Shown: positions 31,319 to 40,055, numbered from the stretch's first letter. The stretch: DNA of 64,000 nt from CAWDBV01 sp963800705 (GCA_963800705.1 CAWDBV010000005.1:372001-436000), one strand, 5' to 3'. Notes: a model not told the origin generated them from the letters alone. Numbers and translations are program-made.

Positions 31319-32191
31319 ATGCAAATTCGACGTCTGACCGCCACCGCCATGCTTGCAGGGCTCGCCGCTCTTGGAGTCGGCGCGGCGCCAGCTTCGGCGA
31401 CCTCGATCCAGAGCGCCGCCACCGGCGAGCCGTATACCGGCGGGCTGACCGGGACGCTGGATCCGTTGACCAACATGGTCGTGGGCTCGGGGGCGAGCAG
31501 CTTGACCTGCAACCAATCAAACTTCACCGGTCAGATCACCGATCCCGGCTCGCTGGTCACCGTCGCCATCGGCCAGGTGAGCACTCACGACATCGACACG
31601 ACGTTGGGCGAGGCCTGTCCCTCGAGCTTCGTAGGCGTCAATCATCTCGACAACACGAGCGACGCCCTTGCATGGGGCTTCACGGCCTTCTGGCTCTCGG
31701 ATAACACCGCCGGGACGCCGAACGGGACGCTCATTCTCGAGGGCTTCAGGCTCTCAGTCCATTTCGACATGGCTTCGTGCACGTTCGTCGGCGACGCCAA
31801 CAACACCGGCGCCACTTTCATGGAGCTCGAAGCCGATCTCCACAATCCGGACAACACGGCATCCGGAAACACCGAGCTCCGTCTCGTGAACGAGCCGTTG
31901 GAAAACATCACCGGGGGCCCCCTCTGCGCGTCGTTCCCGACAGCAACGCTCACGGGCACCTACGTGCTGACGGGGGGCGGTGGCGACCTGCAGATCCGCG
32001 AGCAGCCGGCGCCCGCGATGCCGCCGGTGGCGCCGCCATCACCGACTCCGGTGACGCCGTCCCAGACCTCGGCCCAGGCGGGGACCGCCGGCGCGACCGG
32101 CCAGCAGGCTGCGGCGCTGAAGAGGTGCGCTAAGAAGAAGGGCAAGGCAAGGAAGAAGTGCAGGAAGCGCGCCCGGCGGTTGCCCGCCTAG
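31319..32191 (+). CDS. Secreted hypothetical protein with Cys/Lys/Arg C-terminus
   Basis: The 290-aa protein has a signal peptide (A-M-L-A-G-L-A-A-L-G-V-G-A-A-P-A-S-A), a beta-rich body with four Cys, a Pro/Thr/Gln linker and a basic tail K-R-C-A-K-K-K-G-K-A-R-K-K-C-R-K-R-A-R-R. The Cys pair bracketing lysines is a looser version of the tail in neighbouring secreted proteins. A good ribosome-binding site (GGGAGAGAGG) precedes the ATG, unlike the leaderless genes nearby. No family was recognised. Confidence 0.78.
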   Translation: MQIRRLTATAMLAGLAALGVGAAPASATSIQSAATGEPYTGGLTGTLDPLTNMVVGSGASSLTCNQSNFTGQITDPGSLVTVAIGQVSTHDIDTTLGEACPSSFVGVNHLDNTSDALAWGFTAFWLSDNTAGTPNGTLILEGFRLSVHFDMASCTFVGDANNTGATFMELEADLHNPDNTASGNTELRLVNEPLENITGGPLCASFPTATLTGTYVLTGGGGDLQIREQPAPAMPPVAPPSPTPVTPSQTSAQAGTAGATGQQAAALKRCAKKKGKARKKCRKRARRLPA

Positions 32192-32237
32192 TGCCGTAGC
32201 GGCGATCCGGGCCCGGGAAGTCCGTAGGCTTCCGCGC

Positions 32238-33308
32238 GTGGCTCTGAGCGACGACCAGCGCGCGATGCTCCAGCTCCTGCTCGAGGGAGGGCAGAGCTAT
32301 GCCGACATCGGCGCCCTGCTCGGGGTCGACGCGGGCGAGGTCCGCAGCCGCGCCCGCACCGCGCTGACCGAGGTCGGGGGCGCCGACCCCGACGCAAACG
32401 TCGGGCTCACCGACTATCTGCTCGGCCAGGCCGACCCGATCGGCCGCGCCGACGTCGCCCGGCAGCTGCAAAGGGACCCCGCCTCGCTCGAGCTCGCCAA
32501 CAAGCTCGCCGCCCAGATGCGGGTGGTCGCCCCCAAGGCCCAGCTTCCCGACCTTCCAACCGCCTCCGGCATGCCGGCCCCCACCGCCCCCGTCGGCGGA
32601 CCCGGCGAGGCCGCCGCGAAGGCGACCGGCGGGGCGCGCTCGGTCCTCGAGCGGATCGGAGACGGCGTCCGCGGGCTCGGCTCGCGCGAGCGGCGGCTGC
32701 CGGTGGCGCTCGCCGCGGCGGGGCTGCTGACCCTGATCGTCGTTCTGATCGTGACCGGGGTGTTCGGCGGCGACGACGGCGGGGACTCCGGCGGCGGCGA
32801 ACAGGCCGGCTCGCCCGAGGAGGACCTGACGATCGTCGAGCTCGAGCCCCAGAACGGCAGCAGCGCGTCTGGCCAGGTCGTCTTCGCGCGCGTCCAGGAC
32901 CAGCCGGTTCTGCAGGTCAACCTCGCCGGGCTCGAGCCGACGGCCAAGGGCCAGAACTACATCGTCTGGCTGACGAGCTCCGACCAGGTTGCGTTCCCGG
33001 TCGGCTTCCAGGAGGCCGACCAACAGGGCAACGTCACCGGCCCCGCGCCGATCCCCAGCCAGCTGACGCCGCTTCTTCCCCAGTTCACCGCGGTCAACGT
33101 CACGCTCGCCTCGGTCGCCGAGGTCAAGGCGGCGATCAAAAAGGCCGCGAAGATGAACCCGCCGATTCCGGCGCTCGTCGGCCAAAGCGTGCTGCGCGGC
33201 GATATCCCCCGCGACCCGACCGACTCGACCGGGATCGGGACGCCACCGAGTGGGACGACGCCGGCCCCCGCGCCTACGCCTACACCGACGCCCGCACCTA
33301 CGCCATAA
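32238..33308 (+). CDS. HTH-TM-RskA-like transmembrane regulator
   Basis: The 356-aa protein has an N-terminal sigma-70 region 4-like helix-turn-helix (M-L-Q-L-L-L-E-G-G-Q-S-Y-A-D-I-G-A-L-L-G-V), a linker, one transmembrane helix (about residues 157-177) and an extracytoplasmic domain. That domain has Y-I-V-W-L-T-S-S and V-G-F-Q-E-A, like the sensor part of anti-sigma-K factors. The C-terminus is Pro/Thr/Ala-rich. It may couple an outside signal to transcription without a separate anti-sigma domain. TAGGCT at 32225-32230 lies 7 nt before GTG. Confidence 0.78.
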   Translation: MALSDDQRAMLQLLLEGGQSYADIGALLGVDAGEVRSRARTALTEVGGADPDANVGLTDYLLGQADPIGRADVARQLQRDPASLELANKLAAQMRVVAPKAQLPDLPTASGMPAPTAPVGGPGEAAAKATGGARSVLERIGDGVRGLGSRERRLPVALAAAGLLTLIVVLIVTGVFGGDDGGDSGGGEQAGSPEEDLTIVELEPQNGSSASGQVVFARVQDQPVLQVNLAGLEPTAKGQNYIVWLTSSDQVAFPVGFQEADQQGNVTGPAPIPSQLTPLLPQFTAVNVTLASVAEVKAAIKKAAKMNPPIPALVGQSVLRGDIPRDPTDSTGIGTPPSGTTPAPAPTPTPTPAPTP

Positions 33309-34932
33309 GCAGCTTGCCGGGGTTCATGATCCCGGCCGGGTCGAGCCGCTCCTTTGCAGCGCGCAGGATCTCGAGCCCGAGCGCGCCCACCTCGGCCTCC
33401 ATGTAGGGCGCGTGGTCGGTGCCGACCGCGTGGTGATGGGTGATCGTCCCGCCGGCGCCGACGATCGCCTCGCAGGCCGCGGTCTTAGCCTCACGCCACT
33501 GCTCGAGCTCCTCCCCCGGGCGGGCGCGGGCGACGAAGGTGAAGTAGAGCGAGGCGCCGTCGGGGTAGGCGTGCGAGAGGTGGCAGAGGACGATCGGGGG
33601 CGTGCCGCCCTTCTCCAGCGTGCTGCGCAGCGCCCCGCCGACCGCCTTGTAGAGCTCGTCCAGCCTGCTCCAGGTGTGCGAGGTCTCGAGCGTCTCGACG
33701 AAGATGCCGCGCTCGATCAGCTCGTCGCGGAGGTAGGGCCCGTTGTAGCGGCCGTGCTCCCAGGACTCGCCGGCCTTCTTGCCGAGCGGGACCGCACCGC
33801 CCTTGCGGAGAAGCGCGGCGCCGATCGAGCGCCGCCGCCTGACCGCGTCGGGCTCCCCCTCCCAGCCGCAGATCATCATGCAGCCGCCGGTGCGGCGGCG
33901 GATGCCGAGGTAGGCGTCGAGCGCTCGCCGCCTGGTTCCCTCGATGCCGGAGAGCTGGAGCGAGAAGCGGGTCTCCTCCTCGTCGGAGAGCCGCACGATG
34001 TCGGGCAGCGCCTCGCCCTGGGCGAGCGAGCGGACGATCTCGGTGCCGCCCGCCCAATCGGCCGCGAACCAGGCCTCGTAGCGGCGCTGCTCGGGCTCCG
34101 GGCGGACCCGGACCGTGACCTCGTCGATCACCCCGAGCGTCCCCTCCGAGCCGACGACGAGCTCGCGGATCGATGGGCCGGCCGCCGTGTGCGGGGTCTC
34201 GAGCGTCGAGACCGGTCCGGCCGGGGAGAGCATCGAGACCGAGGTGACGAGCTGGTCGAAGCGCCCGTAGCCGCTCGAGGCCTGACCGGCCGAGCGGGTC
34301 GCGGCGAAGCCGCCGATCGTCGCGTACTCGAACGATTGCGGGAAGTGCCCGAGAGTCGTCCCCGCCCTGTTGAGCGCCTGCTCGGCTTCCGGGCCGCGCA
34401 GCCCGGGGCCGAGTCGCGCGGTCAGCGAACGGGCGTCGAGCTCGACGTCCTGCATCCGGCAGAGGTCTAGCGAGATCACCTTGTCGCGCCCGCCGCAGCG
34501 CGGCTCGACCCCGCCGACGACGCTGGTTCCGCCGCCGAACGGGACCACCGCGACGTCCTCGGCCGAGCAGGCGGCGAGCAGCGAGGCGAGCTCCTCGCTG
34601 CTCGACGGAGAGACGACCGCATCCGGGGCGTGCTCGAACTCGCCGTGGCGGAGACGGATCAGGTCGGGGTAGCCGCTGCCGTGAGAGTGGCGGACGCGCT
34701 GCTCGTGATCGGTGAGCAGCGAGCCCTCCCCCACCGCGGCGCCGATCGCGTCCGGAAGCGGTCGCGGATCGGGGAGCTTCACCGACTCGAGCGGCACCGG
34801 CTCGACGCGAACCGACGGGTCGACGCCGAGCTCGTCGGCGACCGGGGCCAGAACCGCGTCGCTCGGGGGCTCGTGCTTTTCGGCCAGCCCCCAGCCCCAC
34901 CAGACCGTGTCGTCGCGAGGGCAGCCGCTCAC
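33298..34932 (-). CDS. FAD-linked oxidase, alkyl-DHAP synthase-like
   Basis: The 544-aa flavoprotein has the PCMH FAD-binding domain (V-V-P-F-G-G-G-T-S-V-V-G-G-V; D-L-C-R-M; T-I-G-G-F-A-A-T-R-S-A-G) and a C-terminal FAD-oxidase domain ending L-D-P-A-G-I-M-N-P-G-K. Spacing and the H-H-H/A-V-G-T-D-H segment resemble alkyldihydroxyacetonephosphate synthase, which makes ether lipids, but D-lactate/glycolate oxidase subunits are also similar. It ends the rsiG operon, overlapping the SRPBCC gene by 4 nt. Confidence 0.85.
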   Translation of the reverse strand: MSGCPRDDTVWWGWGLAEKHEPPSDAVLAPVADELGVDPSVRVEPVPLESVKLPDPRPLPDAIGAAVGEGSLLTDHEQRVRHSHGSGYPDLIRLRHGEFEHAPDAVVSPSSSEELASLLAACSAEDVAVVPFGGGTSVVGGVEPRCGGRDKVISLDLCRMQDVELDARSLTARLGPGLRGPEAEQALNRAGTTLGHFPQSFEYATIGGFAATRSAGQASSGYGRFDQLVTSVSMLSPAGPVSTLETPHTAAGPSIRELVVGSEGTLGVIDEVTVRVRPEPEQRRYEAWFAADWAGGTEIVRSLAQGEALPDIVRLSDEEETRFSLQLSGIEGTRRRALDAYLGIRRRTGGCMMICGWEGEPDAVRRRRSIGAALLRKGGAVPLGKKAGESWEHGRYNGPYLRDELIERGIFVETLETSHTWSRLDELYKAVGGALRSTLEKGGTPPIVLCHLSHAYPDGASLYFTFVARARPGEELEQWREAKTAACEAIVGAGGTITHHHAVGTDHAPYMEAEVGALGLEILRAAKERLDPAGIMNPGKLLMA

Positions 34933-35402
34933 GCGGGGCTACCCGCCTTCCCGAGCGCCTCGTCGAGCCCGTCGAGGGCCTCGCCGAGGATCCGCCCGGT
35001 CGCGCGGCGCAGCATCGGCGATCCGAGCCGCGAGAGGCCGCGCAGCTTTTGGATCTGGGTCATCGCGACGGCGGTCTGCTCGCCCTCGGGTTGGAGATGC
35101 AGCTCGATGCGCGAAGCGCGCAGGACCCGCTCGAACGGGGTCCCCTCGATGTCCTGTTCGAAGACGAGCCGCTCGTTCTCGGCGGCCTCCGGGCAGCTGT
35201 AGTCGGCGCGCACCCCGCTGCCGCGCTTGGTCTCGAGCACCAGCGTCCAGGCAGCGCCTTGCGGCGGCGGATCTCCGGGACGGACGTTCTCGACCCGCTT
35301 CGTCCGCGGCCACCATCGCGGCAGGTGGTGTGGGTCGGAGACCAGCGACCAGACGTCTGCGACCGGCGCGGCGATGCGGCGGCGACGGGTTACCTTCGGC
35401 AA
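34929..35402 (-). CDS. SRPBCC (polyketide cyclase/START-like) family protein
   Basis: The 157-aa protein begins R-R-R-I-A-A-P-V-A-D-V-W-S-L-V-S-D-P-H-H-L-P-R-W-W-P, the standard opening of SRPBCC ligand-binding folds, and follows with alternating beta strands and a long C-terminal helix. Such proteins bind hydrophobic ligands; the ligand here is unknown. It is in the operon between the MerR regulator and the FAD oxidase. Confidence 0.85.
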   Translation of the reverse strand: MPKVTRRRRIAAPVADVWSLVSDPHHLPRWWPRTKRVENVRPGDPPPQGAAWTLVLETKRGSGVRADYSCPEAAENERLVFEQDIEGTPFERVLRASRIELHLQPEGEQTAVAMTQIQKLRGLSRLGSPMLRRATGRILGEALDGLDEALGKAGSPA

Positions 35403-35409
35403 CTGCTCG

Positions 35410-36153
35410 TTACTCGCCGGTGAGCTTGCGCAGATCCCTGACCAGCAGCAGGTGCTTGAGGTTGCCGGCCGCCGCGGTCAGCGTCTCGAGGCTCTCGAGC
35501 GCGTCGCGGCGCTGCGACTGGTTCTGGGAGCGCAGCCCGCCGCCGAGCACCTGCTCGAGCAAGCCGGCCTCGCGGTCGGTCGAGCTGCGGAAGACCTTCA
35601 GGTGGCGCCCGGTGATTCCGTAGCGGGCCAGCTCGCTCGCGGCCTGGACAATCTCAAGGTCGTTGTCGTCGTAGACCATCGTCCCGTCGATGCGCTCGGG
35701 CTGGACGATCCGGTACTCGCCGAGCTCGTGGATCAGCGCCTCGCTGGCGCCGGTCTGCTCGATCAGCTCGCGGAGCGTGACGCGGGCGCTCGTCCCGGCC
35801 TCGACGCTGACGGCGCGCCGCTGGCCCGCTGAGCGCGAGCGGCCCTGGTCGCGCTCGGCGCCGGCGGCGAGTTCCTGGCGGATCACCCGCAGCGGCAGGA
35901 ATTCGTCGCGCTGCAGGCGCAGGATCGTCCGCAGCCGCTCGACGTCGGCCTGGCTGTAGAGGCGGTAGCCGCCCGGCGTGCGGCGCGGCGAGAGCAGCTT
36001 CTGGTCCTCGAGGTAGCGGATCTTCGAGATCGAGACGTCGTCGAACTCGCGTCCGAGGATCTTGGCCACGGCGCCGATCGTGAGCGCCTTGCGGGTGCGG
36101 GCGGCCTCGGAGTCGGCCGCGGGGCGGGTCGCCTCGCCGGACTCGGGGTTCAC
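35410..36153 (-). CDS. MerR-family transcriptional regulator
   Basis: The 247-aa protein has a winged HTH: L-T-I-G-A-V-A-K-I-L-G-R-E-F, S-K-I-R-Y-L-E-D-Q-K-L-L-S-P-R-R-T-P-G-G-Y-R-L-Y and D-V-E-R-L-R-T-I-L-R-L-Q. The long C-terminal region (about 150 aa) resembles the FtsR-type MerR proteins found next to FHA genes in actinobacteria. Its start overlaps the FHA gene by 4 nt. It may control cell division or the operon itself; that is inference from context. Confidence 0.88.
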   Translation of the reverse strand: MNPESGEATRPAADSEAARTRKALTIGAVAKILGREFDDVSISKIRYLEDQKLLSPRRTPGGYRLYSQADVERLRTILRLQRDEFLPLRVIRQELAAGAERDQGRSRSAGQRRAVSVEAGTSARVTLRELIEQTGASEALIHELGEYRIVQPERIDGTMVYDDNDLEIVQAASELARYGITGRHLKVFRSSTDREAGLLEQVLGGGLRSQNQSQRRDALESLETLTAAAGNLKHLLLVRDLRKLTGE

Positions 36154-36623
36154 GACTTCTCCAGATAGCTGAGCTTGTACTTTCCGACCTGGATCTCGTC
36201 CCCGTCGGCGAGCTGGTGGGACTCGATCCGGCGCCGGTTGACGTAGGTGCCGTTCAACGACCCGAGATCGTCGATGTAGCGGCCCTCCTTGCGCTTGACG
36301 ACCAGCGCGTGGTTGCGCGAGACCGTGACGTCGTCGAGGAAGATCCCCGCGTCAGGGCTGCGGCCGATCGAGACCCGGTCCTGGTCGAGAGCGAAGCTCT
36401 CCCCCGCCCTGCCGCCGCCGGAGCGGATCACCATCGCCGCGCCGACCTTCTCGACGACCGAGTCGATGTCGACGGGGTGCATTTCGCCGTCCTCGTCGAC
36501 CTGGTAGGTCATCGTGGTCGGCTCCTCGGTGCCCTCCGGGCGCGAGAGGTAGGCGCCGCACTTCCCGCAGTAGTTGGCGCCCTCCGCGTTTACGAATCCG
36601 CATTCCGGACAGTGAACGGCCAT
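36150..36623 (-). CDS. Zinc-ribbon plus FHA domain protein (GarA-like context)
   Basis: The 157-aa protein has a C4 zinc ribbon at the N-terminus (C-P-E-C-G, C-G-K-C-G) and a C-terminal FHA domain with V-S-I-G-R-S-P-D-A, V-S-R-N-H-A and L-G-S-L-N-G-T-Y-V-N, the phosphothreonine-binding residues. FHA-MerR adjacency matches the garA-ftsR pair in mycobacteria, although GarA has no zinc ribbon and carries an N-terminal T-T-E-T motif. Here the corresponding linker reads T-E-E-P-T-T-M, with possible phospho-Thr sites. Confidence 0.88.
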   Translation of the reverse strand: MAVHCPECGFVNAEGANYCGKCGAYLSRPEGTEEPTTMTYQVDEDGEMHPVDIDSVVEKVGAAMVIRSGGGRAGESFALDQDRVSIGRSPDAGIFLDDVTVSRNHALVVKRKEGRYIDDLGSLNGTYVNRRRIESHQLADGDEIQVGKYKLSYLEKS

Positions 36624-36640
36624 CGGTCAGTCCCCCCGGG

Positions 36641-36901
36641 TCAGGAGGCCTCGTCGACGTCCTCGCCCTGCCCGGCGAGGATCTTGCTGAGCCGCTCGAC
36701 GTCGTCGCCCTTGATCAGGGTGTCGCCTTCCTCGCGCTTTGAGCGCAGGCGGTTGACGAGCTCGGCGCGGAGGATGTCGATCTTGCCGTGGAGGATGCGG
36801 CGCCTGTAGGAGATCTCCTGCTCCTCCTCGGTCAGGCTCTCGATCAGCGCCTTGAGCTCCTTGTCGCTCATCGCGCCGATGTCGGGGAAGGTCTCGTCCA
36901 T
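36641..36901 (-). CDS. RsiG-like anti-sigma factor with one c-di-GMP-binding helix motif
   Basis: The 86-aa, all-helical protein contains E27-x3-S31-x2-R34-x3-H38-x3-D42, matching the E-x3-S-x2-R-x3-Q-x3-D c-di-GMP signature of RsiG except for His in place of Gln. Streptomyces RsiG has two such motifs and, with c-di-GMP, holds the sporulation sigma factor WhiG. A short single-motif form is known in Rubrobacter, where it dimerises. It heads an operon with FHA, MerR, SRPBCC and FAD oxidase genes. TATAGT (36909-36914) lies 7 nt before the ATG. The cognate sigma factor is not adjacent. Confidence 0.75.
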   Translation of the reverse strand: MDETFPDIGAMSDKELKALIESLTEEEQEISYRRRILHGKIDILRAELVNRLRSKREEGDTLIKGDDVERLSKILAGQGEDVDEAS

Positions 36902-36949
36902 CGGTGGGACTATAACCGGAATTTCCCAGGCTCTAGTCGAGCTTGAGGG

Positions 36950-37570
36950 TTATGCAGCCGCTGCTGCACGCAGCTTCATCCCCGAGCGGACGTAGGCGAC
37001 GGTACCGATGATCGCGCAGACGAGCCCGGCGACAAGCATGATGTCCCAGGCGATGCTCTCGACCACCATTGCCCAGAAGATCGCCCCCATGATCGGGAAC
37101 ACCGCGATCCGCCCGAACCAGTTGATCTCGATCTCCTGTCCCTGGCGGAGCGCGATCTGAGCCAGCACCAGGGTGACGAGCTCGCGGACGGCGAGCACGC
37201 CGAGCGCCCAGCGCGGCAGCAGGTGGAAGTGCCAGCAGACCGCGGCGCCGGCGAGGATTGTGAGCCGGTCAACGACCGGGTCGAGCAGCGCGCCCATGCG
37301 GCTGTACTGCCCCGTCGCCCTGGCGAGGAAGCCGTCGAGGTAGTCGCCGGCGGCGATCAACCAATAGACCGCGGCGGCCCAGAAGGTGCGCCCGTCGCCG
37401 GAGTCGAAGGCGAGATATAGGAAGAGCGGCAGCGCCGCGAGCCGCAGGTAGCCGACCGCGTTCGGGATCGTCCAGGGGCGGAGCGGCTGGCCGGGGCGGG
37501 TCTGCTTCGGCGCCGGGCCGGAGCGGTCGAGCCCGAACTGGCGCCGAAAGCCGCCCTGCTTCTTGGTCAC
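36950..37570 (-). CDS. CDP-alcohol phosphatidyltransferase (PgsA-like)
   Basis: The 206-aa membrane enzyme has the complete family signature D-x2-D-G-x2-A-R-x8-G-x3-D-x3-D, read here as D-Y-L-D-G-F-L-A-R then G-A-L-L-D-P-V-V-D. It transfers a phosphatidyl group from CDP-diacylglycerol to an alcohol such as glycerol 3-phosphate or inositol phosphate; which one cannot be told. The cdsA product at 60.9-62 kb makes the CDP-diacylglycerol. Its start overlaps proS by 4 nt. Confidence 0.92.
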   Translation of the reverse strand: MTKKQGGFRRQFGLDRSGPAPKQTRPGQPLRPWTIPNAVGYLRLAALPLFLYLAFDSGDGRTFWAAAVYWLIAAGDYLDGFLARATGQYSRMGALLDPVVDRLTILAGAAVCWHFHLLPRWALGVLAVRELVTLVLAQIALRQGQEIEINWFGRIAVFPIMGAIFWAMVVESIAWDIMLVAGLVCAIIGTVAYVRSGMKLRAAAAA

Positions 37571-39252
37571 TCAATCTCCTCGAGCAGGCTCGCGGCCTCT
37601 TCGGCCGCGCCCTCGGCGCTCAGCTCGCGGTCCTCGGAGCCGCGGCGGATCTGTGCTTCGACCTTGCCCTCCTTGAGCCCCCTCTTGCCGACCACGAGCC
37701 GCAGCGGGCAGCCGATCAGCTCGGCGTCGGTGAGCTTCTCGCCCGGCCCGGCGTCGCGGTCGTCGTAGAGGACTTCGATGCCCGATCCGGTCAGCTGCTC
37801 GTAGAGCTTCTCGGCGGCGTCGTGCTCGGGGTCGCCCTCGGAGCCGAGTCCGACCAGCTGCAGGTCCCAGGGCGCGATCGACCGCGGCCAGACGATCCCG
37901 CTCTCATCCGCGCCCTGCTCGATCGCCGCGGCGACGATCCGCGCCGGGCCGATCCCGTAGCTCCCCATCACGATCGGGCGCTCCTTGCCGTCCTCGTCGA
38001 GGTAGTTGGCGCCGAGCGGCTCGCTGTAGCGCGTGCCGAGCTTGAAGATGTTCCCGATCTCGATCGCGGGCTCGATCTCGATCGTGCCGCCGGCCGGCGC
38101 GGCGTCGCCGGCTTCGACCGAGCGGATGTCGGCCGACTCGAACTCGAAATCTCGGCCGGGCTTGACCCCCTTGACGTGCTCGTCGGGCGCGTTCGCCCCG
38201 GCGACGAAAGAGTCCCCGGCGATCGCCTCGTCTTTGAGCACCGGCACCTCGGCTCCCTGGGGCCCGATGAAGCCGACCGGGCCGAGCTCGGCGGCGATCT
38301 CCTCATCGGAGGCAAGGCGGAAATCGGCGCCGAGGTGGTTGCGGAGCTTGATCTCGTTGAGGCGGTGATCGCCGCGGAGGAGCGCCAGCACCATGCCGCG
38401 CTCCTCCACCATCACCGGCATCGCCTTGATCAGCGCCCCGGCGGGGACGCCGATCGCGCCCGAGACCTCCTCGACGGTGGTCAGGCCCGGCGTCTTCACC
38501 GCCTCGGGTTCGCCGATCTCGGCGGGCAGCTCGACCGCCTGCGGCTCGGCGCTCGCGACCTCGACGTTGGCGGCGTAGCCCTCGGCGAGGGCGACCTCGT
38601 TCTCCCCGGCCTCGCACGGCGCCATGTACTCGTGGGCCCCGATCCCGCCCATCATCCCGACGTCGGACTCGACCCGGTACCAGCGCAGCCCGCAGCGGTC
38701 GAAGATCCGGTCGTAGGCCTCGATGTTGAGCTCGTAGCTGCGCTCGAGGCCCTCCTCGTCGCGGTCGAAGCTGTAGGCGTCCTTCATCGTGAACTCGCGC
38801 GTGCGCAGGATTCCGGCCCGCGGCCGCGGCTCGTCGCGCTCCTTGGTCTGCAGGTGATAGAGGATCAACGGCAGGTCGCGGTAGGAGCGCACTTCGCGGG
38901 CGACGTGGTAGGTGACCGCCTCTTCGTGGGTCATCGCCAGCACCAGCTCCGAGCCCTTGCGGTCCTCGAGCTTGAACAGCTCCTCGATCTCGTAGCGGCC
39001 CGTGGTCTTCCAGTTCTCAGCCGGCTGCAGGACGGGCATCAGCATCTCCTGGGCGCCGATCGAGTCCATCTCCTCGCGCACGATCGCCTCGACCTTTCGC
39101 TGCGCGCGCCAGCCCGCGGGCAGATAGCTCCACATTCCGGCGCCGAGCTGGCGGATCAGCCCGGCGCGCACCATGAGCTTGTGCGACACGGCCTCCGCGT
39201 CGGCGGGCGGGTCCTTGAGGGTCGGGAGGAAGAGCTCCGAACGTCTGGCCAT
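37567..39252 (-). CDS. proS: Prolyl-tRNA synthetase
   Basis: The 561-aa class II synthetase of the bacterial type has L-M-V-R-A-G-L-I-R-Q-L-G-A-G-M-W-S-Y-L-P-A-G at the N-terminus, motif 2 R-P-R-A-G-I-L-R-T-R-E-F-T-M-K-D, an inserted YbaK-like editing domain (about residues 235-375), motif 3 G-S-Y-G-I-G-P-A-R, and the anticodon-binding C-terminal domain. TAGGCT (39261-39266) lies 8 nt before the ATG. pgsA-like follows in the same operon. Confidence 0.96.
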   Translation of the reverse strand: MARRSELFLPTLKDPPADAEAVSHKLMVRAGLIRQLGAGMWSYLPAGWRAQRKVEAIVREEMDSIGAQEMLMPVLQPAENWKTTGRYEIEELFKLEDRKGSELVLAMTHEEAVTYHVAREVRSYRDLPLILYHLQTKERDEPRPRAGILRTREFTMKDAYSFDRDEEGLERSYELNIEAYDRIFDRCGLRWYRVESDVGMMGGIGAHEYMAPCEAGENEVALAEGYAANVEVASAEPQAVELPAEIGEPEAVKTPGLTTVEEVSGAIGVPAGALIKAMPVMVEERGMVLALLRGDHRLNEIKLRNHLGADFRLASDEEIAAELGPVGFIGPQGAEVPVLKDEAIAGDSFVAGANAPDEHVKGVKPGRDFEFESADIRSVEAGDAAPAGGTIEIEPAIEIGNIFKLGTRYSEPLGANYLDEDGKERPIVMGSYGIGPARIVAAAIEQGADESGIVWPRSIAPWDLQLVGLGSEGDPEHDAAEKLYEQLTGSGIEVLYDDRDAGPGEKLTDAELIGCPLRLVVGKRGLKEGKVEAQIRRGSEDRELSAEGAAEEAASLLEEIE

Positions 39253-39310
39253 CGCGGGCGAGCCTATAAGGCTCCCGCCACCAGACCCGCGCTACCTCAG
39301 ACCCGGCGTC

Positions 39311-39988
39311 TCAAACCGCCATCAGCTTCGTCTGCAGGTCCGTCTTCGCCATCTCGAGGGCCATCGGGCCCATCGCCTTCATCGCCGCGTTCGCGAACAG
39401 CGGGTAGCTCTCCTTCTCGGGGTCGGAGGGGTCGTAGAAAAGCAGTCCCTCGGTTCCGGGCTGAAGGTCCATCTCGTTGTCCCAGTGTTTCTTGGTGACC
39501 TCGAACTCCTCGCCGCCGGCGGGCGAGACCTTGAGCGTCAGGTACTTCTCGGTCTGCTCGGCTTTGTCCGGAGGCCGCGCGATCCGCCCGGTCTCCTTCG
39601 CCTCGGTGACCACGACCGGCGCTTCGTCGCCGTCCTCCATGTAGCGCTTCGCGTCCTTGGCGATCCGCTTCTGGCGCTCGTGCTCGTCCTCGAGCACTTC
39701 GAAATCCTCGGGGTTCTCCGGGTCGTAGGCGAGCGTGACCCGACCTCCCTGCAGCACGGCTTCGCTCTGCTTGCGGCGCTCTTTTCCCGCTAGCCGAAGC
39801 ATCTCGCCGTCGGGGCTCGGGAAGACGTACTCGAAGAGGAACTTGTCGCGGTTGGACTCGCGCTTGTTGGTGTTGCCCATCGCGTCCTCGTATTTGTCGA
39901 AGCCGCCCTTGCCGACGCCGTCGATCAGGGCGTCGACGGTCACCCACCCCTCGGGTGCCTCCTTGCCCTTACGGCTGAACAGCCCCAT
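39311..39988 (-). CDS. Hypothetical soluble protein with two Y/F-D-P motif units
   Basis: The 225-aa, charged protein has no signal or membrane segment. Two stretches resemble each other: V-T-L-A-Y-D-P-E-N-P-E-D-F-E-V and G-L-L-F-Y-D-P-S-D-P-E-K-E-S-Y, suggesting two small beta-rich units as in DUF3592-like or SHOCT-associated proteins, though no family is certain. TAGGAT (39998-40003) is 9 nt before the ATG. Neighbours give no functional hint. Confidence 0.78.
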   Translation of the reverse strand: MGLFSRKGKEAPEGWVTVDALIDGVGKGGFDKYEDAMGNTNKRESNRDKFLFEYVFPSPDGEMLRLAGKERRKQSEAVLQGGRVTLAYDPENPEDFEVLEDEHERQKRIAKDAKRYMEDGDEAPVVVTEAKETGRIARPPDKAEQTEKYLTLKVSPAGGEEFEVTKKHWDNEMDLQPGTEGLLFYDPSDPEKESYPLFANAAMKAMGPMALEMAKTDLQTKLMAV

Positions 39989-40055
39989 CGCGAGTCCATC
40001 CTAGTACCCCTGTCCGGCTCCGCAACTACGGCCCGTCGCTAGGGTTTCGGGCTTC

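Noticed and set aside
37822..39498. 558-codon plus-strand open frame
   Set aside because: It is antisense to proS, which is complete and has all class II motifs.
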